A DNA stretch of 60,874 bases from an uncultured Clostridia bacterium (GCA_959602045.1 CAUGRT010000012.1:1-60874), one strand, 5' to 3'; counted from the first letter of the stretch, positions 1-7,655 are shown. Translations and numbers: made by a program. The notes: generated by a model not told the origin, from the sequence alone.

Positions 1-154
1 AGATAATTTAATATTGAATCATCATTTATAGAAAGATCCTAAATTACCTTTTTTATAACATAGGAAATTGCTCGTTTTGAGTGAGCAATTTTGCTTGTTC
101 AAAAAAAGCGTACCTTTTTGCCCCCAAGATTGGGGGTCAGGGGGTTGATAAGTT
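1..154. other. Intergenic end of mobile region with two hairpins
   Basis: No gene is visible here. Two inverted repeats stand out: AAATTGCTC (65-73) with GAGCAATTT (83-91), and a tight C-run/G-run hairpin at 121-136 with a further G-run at 139-144. Either could end transcription of the primase gene that runs leftward from 1876, or of a gene beyond the window edge. Confidence 0.4.
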
Positions 155-1876
155 TTAATGCTTTTTTACATACAAATAAGGATAACCCGAAGATAAAATA
201 TTATATTTTTCTTTAATCAATTTTGATGCTTTTACCTTTTTTAATCCCAAATTCTGTATTATTGCCGGGAGTTGCTTGATAAAGGTATTTTCCTTGAAAT
301 ATTTATCGTTTTCACGATAAAATTCTCTCACGCTGTTCTCGGTAAAATAACCGTATTCTTCAAGCAATGTTGTAATTACATACAACAAGTATTCATCAAT
401 ATCTCTTACTCTTTTGCCTTTGACCTGCGGAAATACCCTGTCCGCCGTATCGGTGCCGAAAGCATTGGCAACTGATTCATATGTAAAATGCTTTTTTCTT
501 AGATTTTTCTCTTTAACTTGCTTTGCCATTTCATTGCACTCCGTGAGCTTATCATAATTGTACTGCGGAATGGAATACACATTCACGTACTTATCTCTAT
601 CACCCTGAAAACGCTTAATATATTGCTTGTAGCACTCTGAAACGGTTTCATTATCTAAGTCTATTTTATCAATCAGTTTCAGCAGACAAAACAGCGAAAT
701 ATCCGCTCCGGTATTCTTTTTATCATTCTTTCCAAGTGCTTTGGCAACATAATTTGTAGATGCCGAAAAAATTAAATCTTTTTCATTATCCGCATAAATA
801 ATATTTTTTAATGCTATAAAATGTAAGGCACGGAGTGTGGGCAAATATCTGTAAATTACGCCGTACAGGTCTTTGTGAGAATATTGAATATCGTCATCAA
901 TGGTTTTGATGTTATCAAGTAAAAATTTCATTGTTTCTATGTTTTCTTCATATTTTACATTAAGATTTTCACAGATTTTATTGATTGCTTTGCTGCGTGA
1001 ACAATCTTCAAGTTTTGCAACAACCTGTATCAAATTCCCTGTAAAACCGCAGTTTGCAGAATGGCAATAGTACAGCTCAATCCCCGAATCAGTCTTGAAA
1101 ATATCTGCGCTTGCCTTTTCGTCATTATGAAATATACAACGAAAACTCTTTTCCGATACCGCATCAAGGTTATAGTATTTTTTGAGATAATCAAACATAC
1201 TGACATTCTTTGTAATATAATCAAAGACCTCTTTGTAGGATTTAAAAATCTTTCTTTTATGCTGAAATTTATACTTTGGCGTCATGCTTGTTTTAGGTTT
1301 AGATGCTGAAATTTTGAATTTTTCATTTTTTAACATCGTGCAGTATGATGCGATATAAGTTTTAACATCATTTGAACGGATGATTTTACAGAAAAACGGA
1401 TTGTCCTTATCTTTCATCCAAAAGGTATTGGGCACACGCATTTGGTTTGCCGGAGATTTAACCTTTTTATCGGAATTAAAATGTTCAACAAAGGCATTTT
1501 CAATTTTTGTCCATAAATCATAATCAATTTTGTCATAAATAAACCAGTATGCGTGAATCCCATTACGAGTTTCAACCACAACATTTGCTTTTATTTCAAA
1601 AGTATCAATTTTTGCAAGACAGGACTCTTTAAATCTTCTGACTTTATTTAAACTGTAATAATTGCCGTTTTCGTCCCGTCCGCAGTCCAAATCAATAAAA
1701 AACGCTTTAAAATCTGTAATGTCCTTTGACTTTGTCCCTCCGATATTGGGAATAAAATATATATCATTTTTCTTGTTGTATTTGTTAATTTCATTCACGC
1801 TGATTTTTATTTTATTGTCAATCAGGCATATCGGGTTTGGATTACCCAACAATTTAAAGAACTCTTGATATGTCAT
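155..1876 (-). CDS. Primase-type replication protein of a mobile element (AEP-like domain plus CHC2-like zinc finger)
   Basis: A 573-residue protein that probably primes replication of an integrative element or plasmid. Residues about 55-112 resemble an archaeo-eukaryotic primase (RepB/Prim-Pol) core: FFIDLDCG gives the paired metal-binding aspartates and NGIHAYWF gives the conserved histidine motif. Residues 246-276 form a CHC2-like zinc finger (C-x2-H, then C-x4-C, in RCIFH and YYCHSANC). The remaining ~270 residues are helical and not recognised. A purine-rich SD (AAAGGGGG) lies about 27 nt before the start; a short GATAG/CTATC hairpin (around 1889-1902) lies between them and could bring the two closer. 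No relaxase is seen nearby, so the element is incomplete or continues to the left of the window. The primase class is well supported; the element type is inferred. Confidence 0.7.
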   Translation of the reverse strand: MTYQEFFKLLGNPNPICLIDNKIKISVNEINKYNKKNDIYFIPNIGGTKSKDITDFKAFFIDLDCGRDENGNYYSLNKVRRFKESCLAKIDTFEIKANVVVETRNGIHAYWFIYDKIDYDLWTKIENAFVEHFNSDKKVKSPANQMRVPNTFWMKDKDNPFFCKIIRSNDVKTYIASYCTMLKNEKFKISASKPKTSMTPKYKFQHKRKIFKSYKEVFDYITKNVSMFDYLKKYYNLDAVSEKSFRCIFHNDEKASADIFKTDSGIELYYCHSANCGFTGNLIQVVAKLEDCSRSKAINKICENLNVKYEENIETMKFLLDNIKTIDDDIQYSHKDLYGVIYRYLPTLRALHFIALKNIIYADNEKDLIFSASTNYVAKALGKNDKKNTGADISLFCLLKLIDKIDLDNETVSECYKQYIKRFQGDRDKYVNVYSIPQYNYDKLTECNEMAKQVKEKNLRKKHFTYESVANAFGTDTADRVFPQVKGKRVRDIDEYLLYVITTLLEEYGYFTENSVREFYRENDKYFKENTFIKQLPAIIQNLGLKKVKASKLIKEKYNILSSGYPYLYVKKH

Positions 1877-1984
1877 GTTATTTTTTGATAGTTTTCTATC
1901 AGTCCCCCTTTCATATTCAATTTATCGCATTACATTTATTTCGTCAAATCATAAAAAGTTCCCCTAGGTCGTTACGCTCCCATC

Positions 1985-2170
1985 CGTACAGAAAGCGGTG
2001 TAAACGGCGGAATATTTATTAGGGAAAACTATCACTGTGATTTGTTTAGGTATTTATCAAGTGATGAGGAAAGAGTTCTTACAAGTATTATGAACACGCT
2101 TACTCCACCGGACAGAAATATCGTGAGTAACATCATAAATAAATTTTCTATGCCTAAAACCGCACAATAA
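1985..2170 (+). pseudogene. C-terminal remnant of an HTH-type regulator
   Basis: An open frame ending in a stop at 2168-2170 encodes about 60 residues (RTESGVNGGIFIREN at the left, KFSMPKTAQ at the end). It resembles the C-terminal tail of the small DeoR/HTH regulators common on Clostridia integrative elements, where a GG(I/V)xV segment is followed by a final helix. No start codon or upstream HTH remains, so I read it as debris. Family assignment is from memory of similar tails and is uncertain. Confidence 0.4.
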
Positions 2171-2429
2171 ATTTATTTTACAAAGAAAGCACGCAAGATA
2201 ACGGCGATGCAGCATAACAGGCAAACGGATACATTCCGGTATGGACGAGCCAAGTGACGGATACGCCAAGACGATAGTTTTGCTTCTACTTCATCCTTCT
2301 TTCAATGATGAAAAACTATAAGAGCGACAAATATCAGCGTCATGGAGCAAGCGGCAGCTTTGCGGGCGATGAATACATATCGGTACAATGATACTTCTGC
2401 CCAGCCACAGTCCGAGCGGATAACAATTC

Positions 2430-2612
2430 AGGGCTCCCGCAAAAGCATAGCTTTTGTGGGAAAAGAGAGCAATCGCCTGATAAGCGATGCTTTTGCCGAA
2501 AGGCAAAACGAGCCCAAAGGCGAATTGTGAACGCCGTCGCAGGCAATGGGGGCAGCTCGGTCGGACGACGGAGAGGTGAAATTCCTATGGAGTGCTTTTG
2601 CAAAGCACCGTC
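2430..2612. other. Hairpin-dense intergenic stretch of the mobile element
   Basis: No convincing gene lies between 2171 and 2757. Within it are serial hairpins: CCCGCAAAAGC/GCTTTTGTGGG (2436-2460), ATCGC/GCGAT (2472-2488), TTTTGCC-GAAA-GGCAAAA (2491-2508, a GAAA tetraloop) and GTGCTTT/AAAGCAC (2592-2608). Such clustering suggests a structured RNA or a transfer/replication origin region. A 62-codon frame at 2342-2530 has no ribosome binding site and is not called. Confidence 0.35.
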
Positions 2613-2756
2613 CGTAATTGCTTTAAAGGATTGAACAGTTTAAGTTATAACCGTCTTTCGGGGCAGGTACAACTTAGATTTAATATCAGAAATTAACACA
2701 TTTTTCAGAATGCTTTAATTTGTGATATTAATTTTCAAAAAAATTCTCAAAAACTA

Positions 2757-2809
2757 TATACAAATACACTAAACTGTGATATAATATGTAGTGTATTTGT
2801 ATAAGGAGG
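2757..2809 (+). promoter_or_regulatory. abiEi promoter overlapped by a 14-bp inverted-repeat operator
   Basis: A perfect inverted repeat, TATACAAATACACT (2757-2770) and AGTGTATTTGTATA (2790-2803), brackets the -10 box TATAAT (2780-2785). The right arm runs into the SD AAGGAGG (2803-2809). AbiEi antitoxins are known to repress their own operon by binding inverted repeats in the promoter, so this is very likely that operator. Confidence 0.7.
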
Positions 2810-2816
2810 CGTTTTT

Positions 2817-3404
2817 ATGACGCATATTGAGAAAATAAAAAAACTGATTAACGAGCATAACGGCATTGTTACATCTGCTATGCTTACAAAAAATAATATA
2901 CCGAGGTTATATTTGAAAAAGCTGACCGACAGCGGCGAGCTCTTGTGTGTTTGCCGTGGAATATATGTCAGTCCCGATGCATGGGAAGACGAAATGTTTA
3001 TATTACAAGCGAAATTTCCAAAAGGAATTTTTTCGCACGAAACGGCTCTGTATATACACGGTTTAACGGACAGAACGCCAATGAAGTATGCAATGACTTT
3101 TCCTTACGGATACCATACTTCATCGATAAAGGCTGAAAATATATCCGAAAAACACGCAATAGACGAATTATATAATTTAGGCATTACAAAGGCAAAATCA
3201 CCCTGCAATAATGATATACGCCTATATAATGCGGAAAAAACGCTTTGCGATATTGTAAAATACGGTTGTGATATTCAAATAGTAAACGATGCAATGAAAC
3301 GCTATGCAAAGTCAAAAAGCAAGAATATTAAGTTGCTCTATGAGTACGCCGATATTCTGCGTGTGAAAAACAAAATATCAAATTATATGGAGGTGCTTTT
3401 ATGA
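2817..3404 (+). CDS. abiEi: AbiEi-family type IV antitoxin / transcriptional repressor
   Basis: A 195-residue protein matching the AbiEi architecture. An N-terminal winged-helix DNA-binding domain (about 1-60, including the RGIYV wing typical of the family) is followed by the AbiEi C-terminal domain that neutralises the AbiEii nucleotidyltransferase toxin (FSHETALYIHGLTDRTP and YNAEKTLCDIVKYG are recognisable). The start has a strong SD, AAGGAGG. Its stop overlaps the next start by 4 bp, the usual abiEi-abiEii arrangement, but the following frame is no longer a toxin beyond its first dozen codons. The antitoxin is therefore an orphan here that probably still represses its own promoter. Confidence 0.85.
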   Translation: MTHIEKIKKLINEHNGIVTSAMLTKNNIPRLYLKKLTDSGELLCVCRGIYVSPDAWEDEMFILQAKFPKGIFSHETALYIHGLTDRTPMKYAMTFPYGYHTSSIKAENISEKHAIDELYNLGITKAKSPCNNDIRLYNAEKTLCDIVKYGCDIQIVNDAMKRYAKSKSKNIKLLYEYADILRVKNKISNYMEVLL

Positions 3405-4204
3405 TTACCAAAAATGCAATGCAGTTGAAAGCATATATTCGTCTTAATCCTACCGATAATATGCTGAAAGAATTGAAAAAGGCACATAATTTTTCAGTTG
3501 AGAAACGCAAGGCATTAACCATTCCGGAACAGGAATTGTTTATACAATTTTTGAAAGACAATCCGCAGTATAATCACTGGTATCCTGTATTTGCAGTAAT
3601 GCTGGGAACAGGTATGCGTGTAGGAGAAATCACGGGTTTACGCTGGTGTGACATTGACTTTGATGAAGATGTTATAAGCGTTAATCACACATTGGTGTTC
3701 TATAATCACGGTGATAATAAGGGCTGCACATTTAGTGTAAATACTCCAAAAACAGAAGCGGGTAACAGAACAATCCCCATTATTCCTGCTGTTAAAGAAG
3801 CTTTACAAATGGAAAAGGAAAAGCAAAAAGAAATGGGAATTGAGTGCAGTGTCAGCATTGATGGGTACACAGATTTTGTATTTATCAATCGTTTTGGTGC
3901 GACGCAACATCAAGGAACGCTTAATAAAGCCATTAGACGAATAATAAGGGACTGCAATGATGAAGTGTTATTAAAAAGCACAACCGAAGAACCTGTATTA
4001 TTACCGCCGTTTAGCTGCCATTCATTAAGGCATACATTCACAACCCGTGCAGTGGAATCCGGTATGAATGTAAAGGTACTCCAAGAGATATTAGGGCATA
4101 AAGATATTTCTACTACCTTAAACATATATACGGATGTTACAAAGGATACTAAGAAAAGAGAAATCTCGGCTCTCGGAGATTACTTTGAAAAAATGTCAAT
4201 CTGA
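3401..4204 (+). CDS. Chimeric ORF: AbiEii start fused to the catalytic half of a tyrosine integrase
   Basis: The first ~12 codons (MITKNAMQLKAYIR) look like the N-terminus of AbiEii toxins, and the 4-bp overlap with abiEi fits that. From about NPTDN onward it is a Tn916-like tyrosine recombinase: TGMRVGEITGLRW carries the first catalytic Arg, HSLRH the H-x-x-R box, GHKDISTTLNIY the His and the Tyr nucleophile. The N-terminal arm-binding domain and most of the core-binding domain of a ~400-residue integrase are missing. The simplest reading is a deletion that joined the toxin start to the integrase, perhaps at a shared YIR-coding stretch. The product would be made under the antitoxin promoter, with an intact catalytic centre but no arm-site binding. 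Whether it has any activity is unknown. Confidence 0.75.
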   Translation: MITKNAMQLKAYIRLNPTDNMLKELKKAHNFSVEKRKALTIPEQELFIQFLKDNPQYNHWYPVFAVMLGTGMRVGEITGLRWCDIDFDEDVISVNHTLVFYNHGDNKGCTFSVNTPKTEAGNRTIPIIPAVKEALQMEKEKQKEMGIECSVSIDGYTDFVFINRFGATQHQGTLNKAIRRIIRDCNDEVLLKSTTEEPVLLPPFSCHSLRHTFTTRAVESGMNVKVLQEILGHKDISTTLNIYTDVTKDTKKREISALGDYFEKMSI

Positions 4205-4206
4205 TT

Positions 4207-4237
4207 ACTACGCCACACTACGCCAATTACTACGCCA
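4207..4237. repeat. Three direct repeats, putative integrase arm-type sites
   Basis: ACTACGCCA occurs at 4207-4215, 4217-4225 and 4229-4237, directly after the integrase stop. Short direct repeats beside the integrase end of an integrative element are typical arm-type or excisionase sites. They suggest that the element end (att site) lies between here and the metG fragment at 4364. Confidence 0.55.
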
Positions 4238-4363
4238 AATCTCCTATGATGTGTAAATACTTATGTAGGCTTATGTAATATCAAAATCTTTGAAAATGGC
4301 TTAGCAGAAGGGTTTTAAATACTTATAATCAGTTATGTAATTATTAGAATTGAAATCCCAACA

Positions 4364-4834
4364 ATGAAATCCTTAGATGGTGTAAATAAGAAAAATGATG
4401 TAAATAATACAGCTTCTGAAGCACCTGAAAAAAATGTAAAAACTGAGTCTGAAAAGATTGATTTCTCTAATGTGAAGATTGAGCCAATCTTTGAAGAGAT
4501 GGTAGATTTCGATACATTTGCAAAATCTGATTTCCGTGCAGTTAAGATTTTAGCTTGCGAAGCAGTACCGAAGTCAAAGAAGCTTCTGAAGTTTACATTA
4601 GATGACGGAGAACGCAAAGACCGTGTGATTTTAAGCGGTATTCACGACTATTACGAGCCGGAAGAACTGGTTGGTAAGACAGCAATCGCTATCGTGAACC
4701 TGCCACCGAGAAAGATGATGGGAATCGATTCCGAAGGTATGCTGATCTCAGCAGTACACGAGGAAGACGGTCACGAAGGACTGAACCTTCTGATGGTAAA
4801 TGACAGAATCCCGGCAGGTGCAAAGCTCTATTAA
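4364..4834 (+). pseudogene. metG: Detached 3' part of metG (MetRS C-terminal tRNA-binding domain)
   Basis: The frame encodes the linker and C-terminal OB-fold tRNA-binding domain of methionyl-tRNA synthetase (TRBP111/CsaA-like): VDFDTFAKSDFRAVKI, LPPRKMMGIDSEGMLI and the terminal IPAGAKLY match the end of Clostridia MetG closely. The catalytic domain, with its HIGH and KMSKS motifs, is absent and no good SD precedes the first ATG. The domain starts about 160 bp after the integrase stop, so the gene was probably cut by insertion of the element, or the element carries or displaced this tail. A free tRNA-binding domain protein is possible but less likely without an SD. Confidence 0.7.
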
Positions 4835-4835
4835 G

Positions 4836-4878
4836 AAGTACCGTTTTACCTTACAAAACGGGATGTACTTCATTTGTG
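4836..4878 (+). terminator. Hairpin after the metG fragment
   Basis: An imperfect inverted repeat, GAAGTACCGTTTT with AAAACGGGATGTACTTC, directly follows the stop. It has only a weak T-rich tail. It fits the native metG terminator. Confidence 0.5.
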
Positions 4879-5044
4879 AAAAAACTCTGAAAATACACAA
4901 ATACACCCAATTTACACCAAATGGTGCTTGAAACGGTGCAGAGCCTTAAAAATCGCATAATTTTCAAGATGAATGTGCAGTCCCAATCGGGATTGCCCAT
5001 TTTTAAAACAAACAGAAATACAAATCGGAAGTTGTGGAGGTAAT

Positions 5045-5440
5045 ATGCTTATGAAAAAATTTCTTTCTTTGTTTTTGTGTCTTACTTGTGTGCTGACTTT
5101 AGTTGCGTGTGGAAAAAAGGTAGCTCCTATTACGTTACCTCAAACCGACGAGATTACATCTATTGATATAACTTTTGGGGAAAATACAGTAAGTCATTCA
5201 GACAAAACTTGGATAAGTGAAATAATCGCCGATATTTCCAGTTCTGAACCGACTAAGAAGGAAAGTGTTCAAGACTGTCCACAAGTGGAAAGTTATATCA
5301 AAATTGACTTCCAGTTTGAGACAGGAACAAGTACTATCTTTGCGTATGAGGATAGTGGTAAATACTATATTGAACAGCCTTATCAAGGAATTTATAAAAT
5401 TGATAGCCAACTATTCGAAAGGTTACAAAAAACTGATTAA
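5045..5440 (+). CDS. Small lipoprotein with a DUF5301-like domain
   Basis: A 131-residue secreted lipoprotein. The start is taken at the ATG after GTGGAGG; the frame runs further upstream but without an SD. A signal peptide with lipobox (LTLVAC, Cys about residue 21) is followed by a short domain with ITSIDITFG and YYIEQPYQGIYKID, which resembles DUF5301. No enzymatic motif is visible. The function is unknown and it lies isolated among mobile-element remnants, so it may be cargo. Confidence 0.7.
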   Translation: MLMKKFLSLFLCLTCVLTLVACGKKVAPITLPQTDEITSIDITFGENTVSHSDKTWISEIIADISSSEPTKKESVQDCPQVESYIKIDFQFETGTSTIFAYEDSGKYYIEQPYQGIYKIDSQLFERLQKTD

Positions 5441-5452
5441 TTCAAGTTTACC

Positions 5453-5496
5453 AAGCCCTCTGAGGGAGGAGAAATCCTTTTCTCAAAGGGCTTTTT
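5453..5496 (+). terminator. Terminator of the lipoprotein gene
   Basis: AGCCCT (5454-5459) pairs with AGGGCT (5487-5492), with an inner GAG/CTC-containing stem, and is followed by a T-run. Confidence 0.7.
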
Positions 5497-5578
5497 CTAT
5501 TTATACAGATATTCGCAAACTACAAGTAAAAGCCGAAACTTCATATACTTTAATCACAGAGGAATTGGAGGTTTTGAT

Positions 5579-5764
5579 ATGAGTAACAGCTTAGCGGCAG
5601 TACATCCCGAACTGATTGCAGAATGGTCAGACAGAAATTTACCGCTGACACCGGACAGTGTGACTTTCGGCTCGAATAAGAAAGTATGGTGGAAAGGTGC
5701 TACCGTCTGTCAAAGAGGCGTTTTAAATGGAGAGAAAAAACGCAACAAGAACTCAGCATTATAA
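5579..5764 (+). pseudogene. Truncated treble-clef zinc-ribbon protein (DUF4379-like)
   Basis: After a good SD (TTGGAGG) the first ~40 residues (SLAAVHPELIAEW, TFGSNKKVWWKG) match one unit of the probable zinc-ribbon DUF4379, which normally occurs in tandem and would continue with C..GHEW. The frame breaks off just after WWKG and runs into a copy of integrase sequence around 5728, ending after 61 codons. It is a fusion remnant. Confidence 0.6.
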
Positions 5765-5943
5765 GCATTGACGGCTATTCAGATTTTATATCTGTTAATC
5801 GTTTTGGAGCAACACAACATCAAGGAACGCTTAACAAAGCCATCAAACGAATAATCAGAGATTACAATGATGAGGTTTTGTTGAAAAGCAAAGAAAAAAG
5901 AAGTGTCAACACCCGGAGATTGCTTTGAAAATCTGTCGATTTA
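5729..5943 (+). pseudogene. Second tyrosine-integrase remnant (C-terminal, internally deleted, frameshifted)
   Basis: The stretch encodes SIDGYSDFISVNRFGA, GTLNKAIKRIIRDYNDE and VLLKSK, nearly identical to the integrase at 3401-4204. It then jumps to its end (GDCFENLSI versus GDYFEKMSI) in another frame. The deletion removes the HxxR/Tyr catalytic region and a one-base slip in an A-run shifts the frame. It cannot be active. It shows that a second, related element once sat here, or that the first was duplicated. Confidence 0.75.
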
Positions 5944-5979
5944 ACTATGAATTGAATTCGTAAATAAAAGAAGTTATAA

Positions 5980-6126
5980 TTTGATGCAGATTACGATGTG
6001 TTCTCCCTACATCATTTGCCCACAAATTGGCGTCTACGTCCTCTTAATCGGTATTCTCCACAAGAGTATATCAATGCTTTTGTAAATGACAGTGAAATTT
6101 TTGGAAATTGTATCACACATCATTGA
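5980..6126 (+). pseudogene. Short unrecognised coding remnant
   Basis: A frame open between two stops (5977 and 6124) encodes about 48 residues (DYDVFSLHHLPTNWRLRPL and so on) with protein-like composition but no start or SD. I do not recognise it. It is probably more mobile-element debris, since it lies between the integrase remnant and the potD promoter. Confidence 0.25.
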
Positions 6127-6166
6127 CGAACCTACAAAAATCCTTGTAAAATTTCATAAAAATATA

Positions 6167-6195
6167 TTGCAAAACATAAGATGATATGATATAAT
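6167..6195 (+). promoter_or_regulatory. Promoter of the pot operon
   Basis: -35 TTGCAA (6167-6172), 17-bp spacer, -10 TATAAT (6190-6195). It lies about 80 bp before potD. Confidence 0.75.
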
Positions 6196-6222
6196 GAATT
6201 TTAGCGACTTGAAATAAGAAGC

Positions 6223-6258
6223 GAGGCAAGGACGTCAGATGTTTTTGCCTCATTTTTT
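6223..6258 (+). terminator. Leader attenuator hairpin before potD
   Basis: GAGGCAA (6223-6229) pairs with TTGCCTC (6245-6251) and is followed by A and six Ts (6253-6258). It lies between the promoter and the potD SD, so it looks like an intrinsic terminator inside the leader. I do not recognise a known riboswitch aptamer in the ~25 nt before it. Confidence 0.6.
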
Positions 6259-6272
6259 CGATAAGGGAGGAA

Positions 6273-7346
6273 ATGGATTTGAAATTTTTGGATTTAAAAA
6301 AGGGTATCGCCATTGCATTATCGGCAATAATGATTACCGGCGTAATGACCGGATGCGGAGGAAGCAAGGAGAGTAGTGAAACACTGCATGTGTACAACTG
6401 GTCGGAGTATATTCCACAGGAGGTTTATGATAAGTTTGAAGAGGAAACCGGGATTAAGGTTGTGGAAACTACATTTTCTTCTAACGAAGAAATGCTTGCA
6501 AAGCTGACAGCCGGCGGATCGGATCAATATGATTTGGTCATTGCCAGCAACTATGTCATTCCGGCAATGCAGGAGCAGGGCTTGATTAAGCAGATTAATA
6601 AGGAGAATATCCCGAATTTCAGTAATTTGTACGATTTATATAAGGGCATGGATTTTGACAAGGAAAATCAATGGAGTATTCCGTATATGGCGACCATGAC
6701 GGTGATTGCGGTCAATAAGCCGAAGTGCGAGGAAATGGGCATCAACATTAAGAGTCTGAACGATTTGACGGATGAGAAATTGAGCCAGAATTTAGTGGCG
6801 GTGGACGATTGCCGTGAATTGGTCGGCATCGCGTTAAAGGCTGCCGGAAAAGATCCGGATACGAAGGACGCGGCAGAGATTCAGAGCGTTGAGCCATGGC
6901 TTGAAAAGTTAGGGAAGAATATCAAGATTTATGACAGTGATACGGCATTTTCGTCCTTAGCAACTAATGACGTTGCGGCAGGAATCGTCTACAATATGGA
7001 CGCGGCACTTGCAATTGACGAGAATCCGGATATTGATATTATCTATACCACCGAGCCGTGCGAGCTGTCGGTTGATAACTTTGTGATGACAGCAAATACA
7101 AAGAATGAAGCGGCGGCCGAAAAGTTCATTAATTTTATTCATGAGCCGGAGAATTATGCGGAGTGCTTGAAAGCTTATCCGGCTTTGGCGATGAATGAAA
7201 AGGGCTTTGAACTGATGGATGAGGAGTATAAAAAGAATGCCGGAGCAAACCCGGATAAGAGCGAAGTGGAAAGAGCGCATTTGATCGGCGATGTCGGCGA
7301 GGCGGCTTCCGATTATGACGCGGTTTATTCATCCACGAAAAAATAA
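6273..7346 (+). CDS. potD: Spermidine/putrescine ABC transporter substrate-binding lipoprotein PotD
   Basis: A 357-residue periplasmic-binding lipoprotein that presents polyamines to PotBC. The N-terminal signal ends in a lipobox (GVMTGC, Cys about residue 28). LHVYNWSEYIP opens the mature domain and is a hallmark of PotD/PotF proteins; KLTAGGSDQYDLVIAS and NFIHEPENYAE are also typical. The SD GGAGG is only 2-3 nt from the ATG, so the in-frame TTG at 6279 may be the true start. It heads a probable seven-gene operon. Polyamine is the expected ligand from the family and the potABC neighbours; related binding proteins for other small cations cannot be excluded. Confidence 0.9.
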   Translation: MDLKFLDLKKGIAIALSAIMITGVMTGCGGSKESSETLHVYNWSEYIPQEVYDKFEEETGIKVVETTFSSNEEMLAKLTAGGSDQYDLVIASNYVIPAMQEQGLIKQINKENIPNFSNLYDLYKGMDFDKENQWSIPYMATMTVIAVNKPKCEEMGINIKSLNDLTDEKLSQNLVAVDDCRELVGIALKAAGKDPDTKDAAEIQSVEPWLEKLGKNIKIYDSDTAFSSLATNDVAAGIVYNMDAALAIDENPDIDIIYTTEPCELSVDNFVMTANTKNEAAAEKFINFIHEPENYAECLKAYPALAMNEKGFELMDEEYKKNAGANPDKSEVERAHLIGDVGEAASDYDAVYSSTKK

Positions 7347-7357
7347 ATTTCCGGAGG

Positions 7358-7451
7358 GAGTGTGTGTGTTTTTCGGTTTATGGAGGCGAGTTCTACGCCG
7401 CACAGTGTAGAAGATGTCTGAGCCGGAACAGAATGAAAAATATATGCACTC
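7358..7451 (+). repeat. Family 1 palindromic element, copy A
   Basis: The 17-nt arms at 7358-7374 and 7435-7451 pair completely as RNA if G-U pairs are allowed (four G-U pairs on the + transcript). The core contains TATGGAGGCGAGTTC and GTCTGAGCCGGAA, shared with copies B to E. It begins 11 bp after the potD stop. Confidence 0.8.
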
Positions 7452-7482
7452 CCAAAGCAGCCATTTGGGAATACAGTGCATA
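7443..7482 (+). repeat. Hairpin between copies A and B
   Basis: TATGCACT-CCCAAA (7443-7456) pairs with TTTGGG and AGTGCATA (to 7482), with a small internal bulge. Its left arm overlaps the right arm of copy A, so the two structures exclude each other. Confidence 0.6.
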
Positions 7483-7489
7483 CTCGAAA

Positions 7490-7587
7490 GAATTATCATC
7501 TGTTTTTCAGTCTATGGAGGCGAGTTCTACTCCGCGCAGCGTAGCGGATGTCTGAGCCGGAATAGAATGAAAAACAGATGATAATTC
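7490..7587 (+). repeat. Family 1 palindromic element, copy B
   Basis: Perfect arms of 20 nt (7490-7509 and 7568-7587): the shared TCTGTTTTTCA segment plus an outer GAATTATCA specific to this copy. The core reads TATGGAGGCGAGTTC...GTAGCGGATGTCTGAGCC. It lies in the leader of the P-II gene. Confidence 0.85.
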
Positions 7588-7655
7588 CGCCGCACACATT
7601 TGGAATATCGGATTTTAGAGAAGATTTATTATTAAATATATAAAAGGAGGATTCC

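Noticed and set aside
2342..2530. 62-codon open frame in the hairpin-rich stretch
   Set aside because: No SD, unusual composition, and every hairpin arm falls inside it; structure explains the sequence better than coding.
2570..2600. Short resemblance of GAGAGGTGAAATTCCTATGG to a small-subunit rRNA segment
   Set aside because: Only about a dozen bases match and the surrounding rRNA context is absent; chance similarity.
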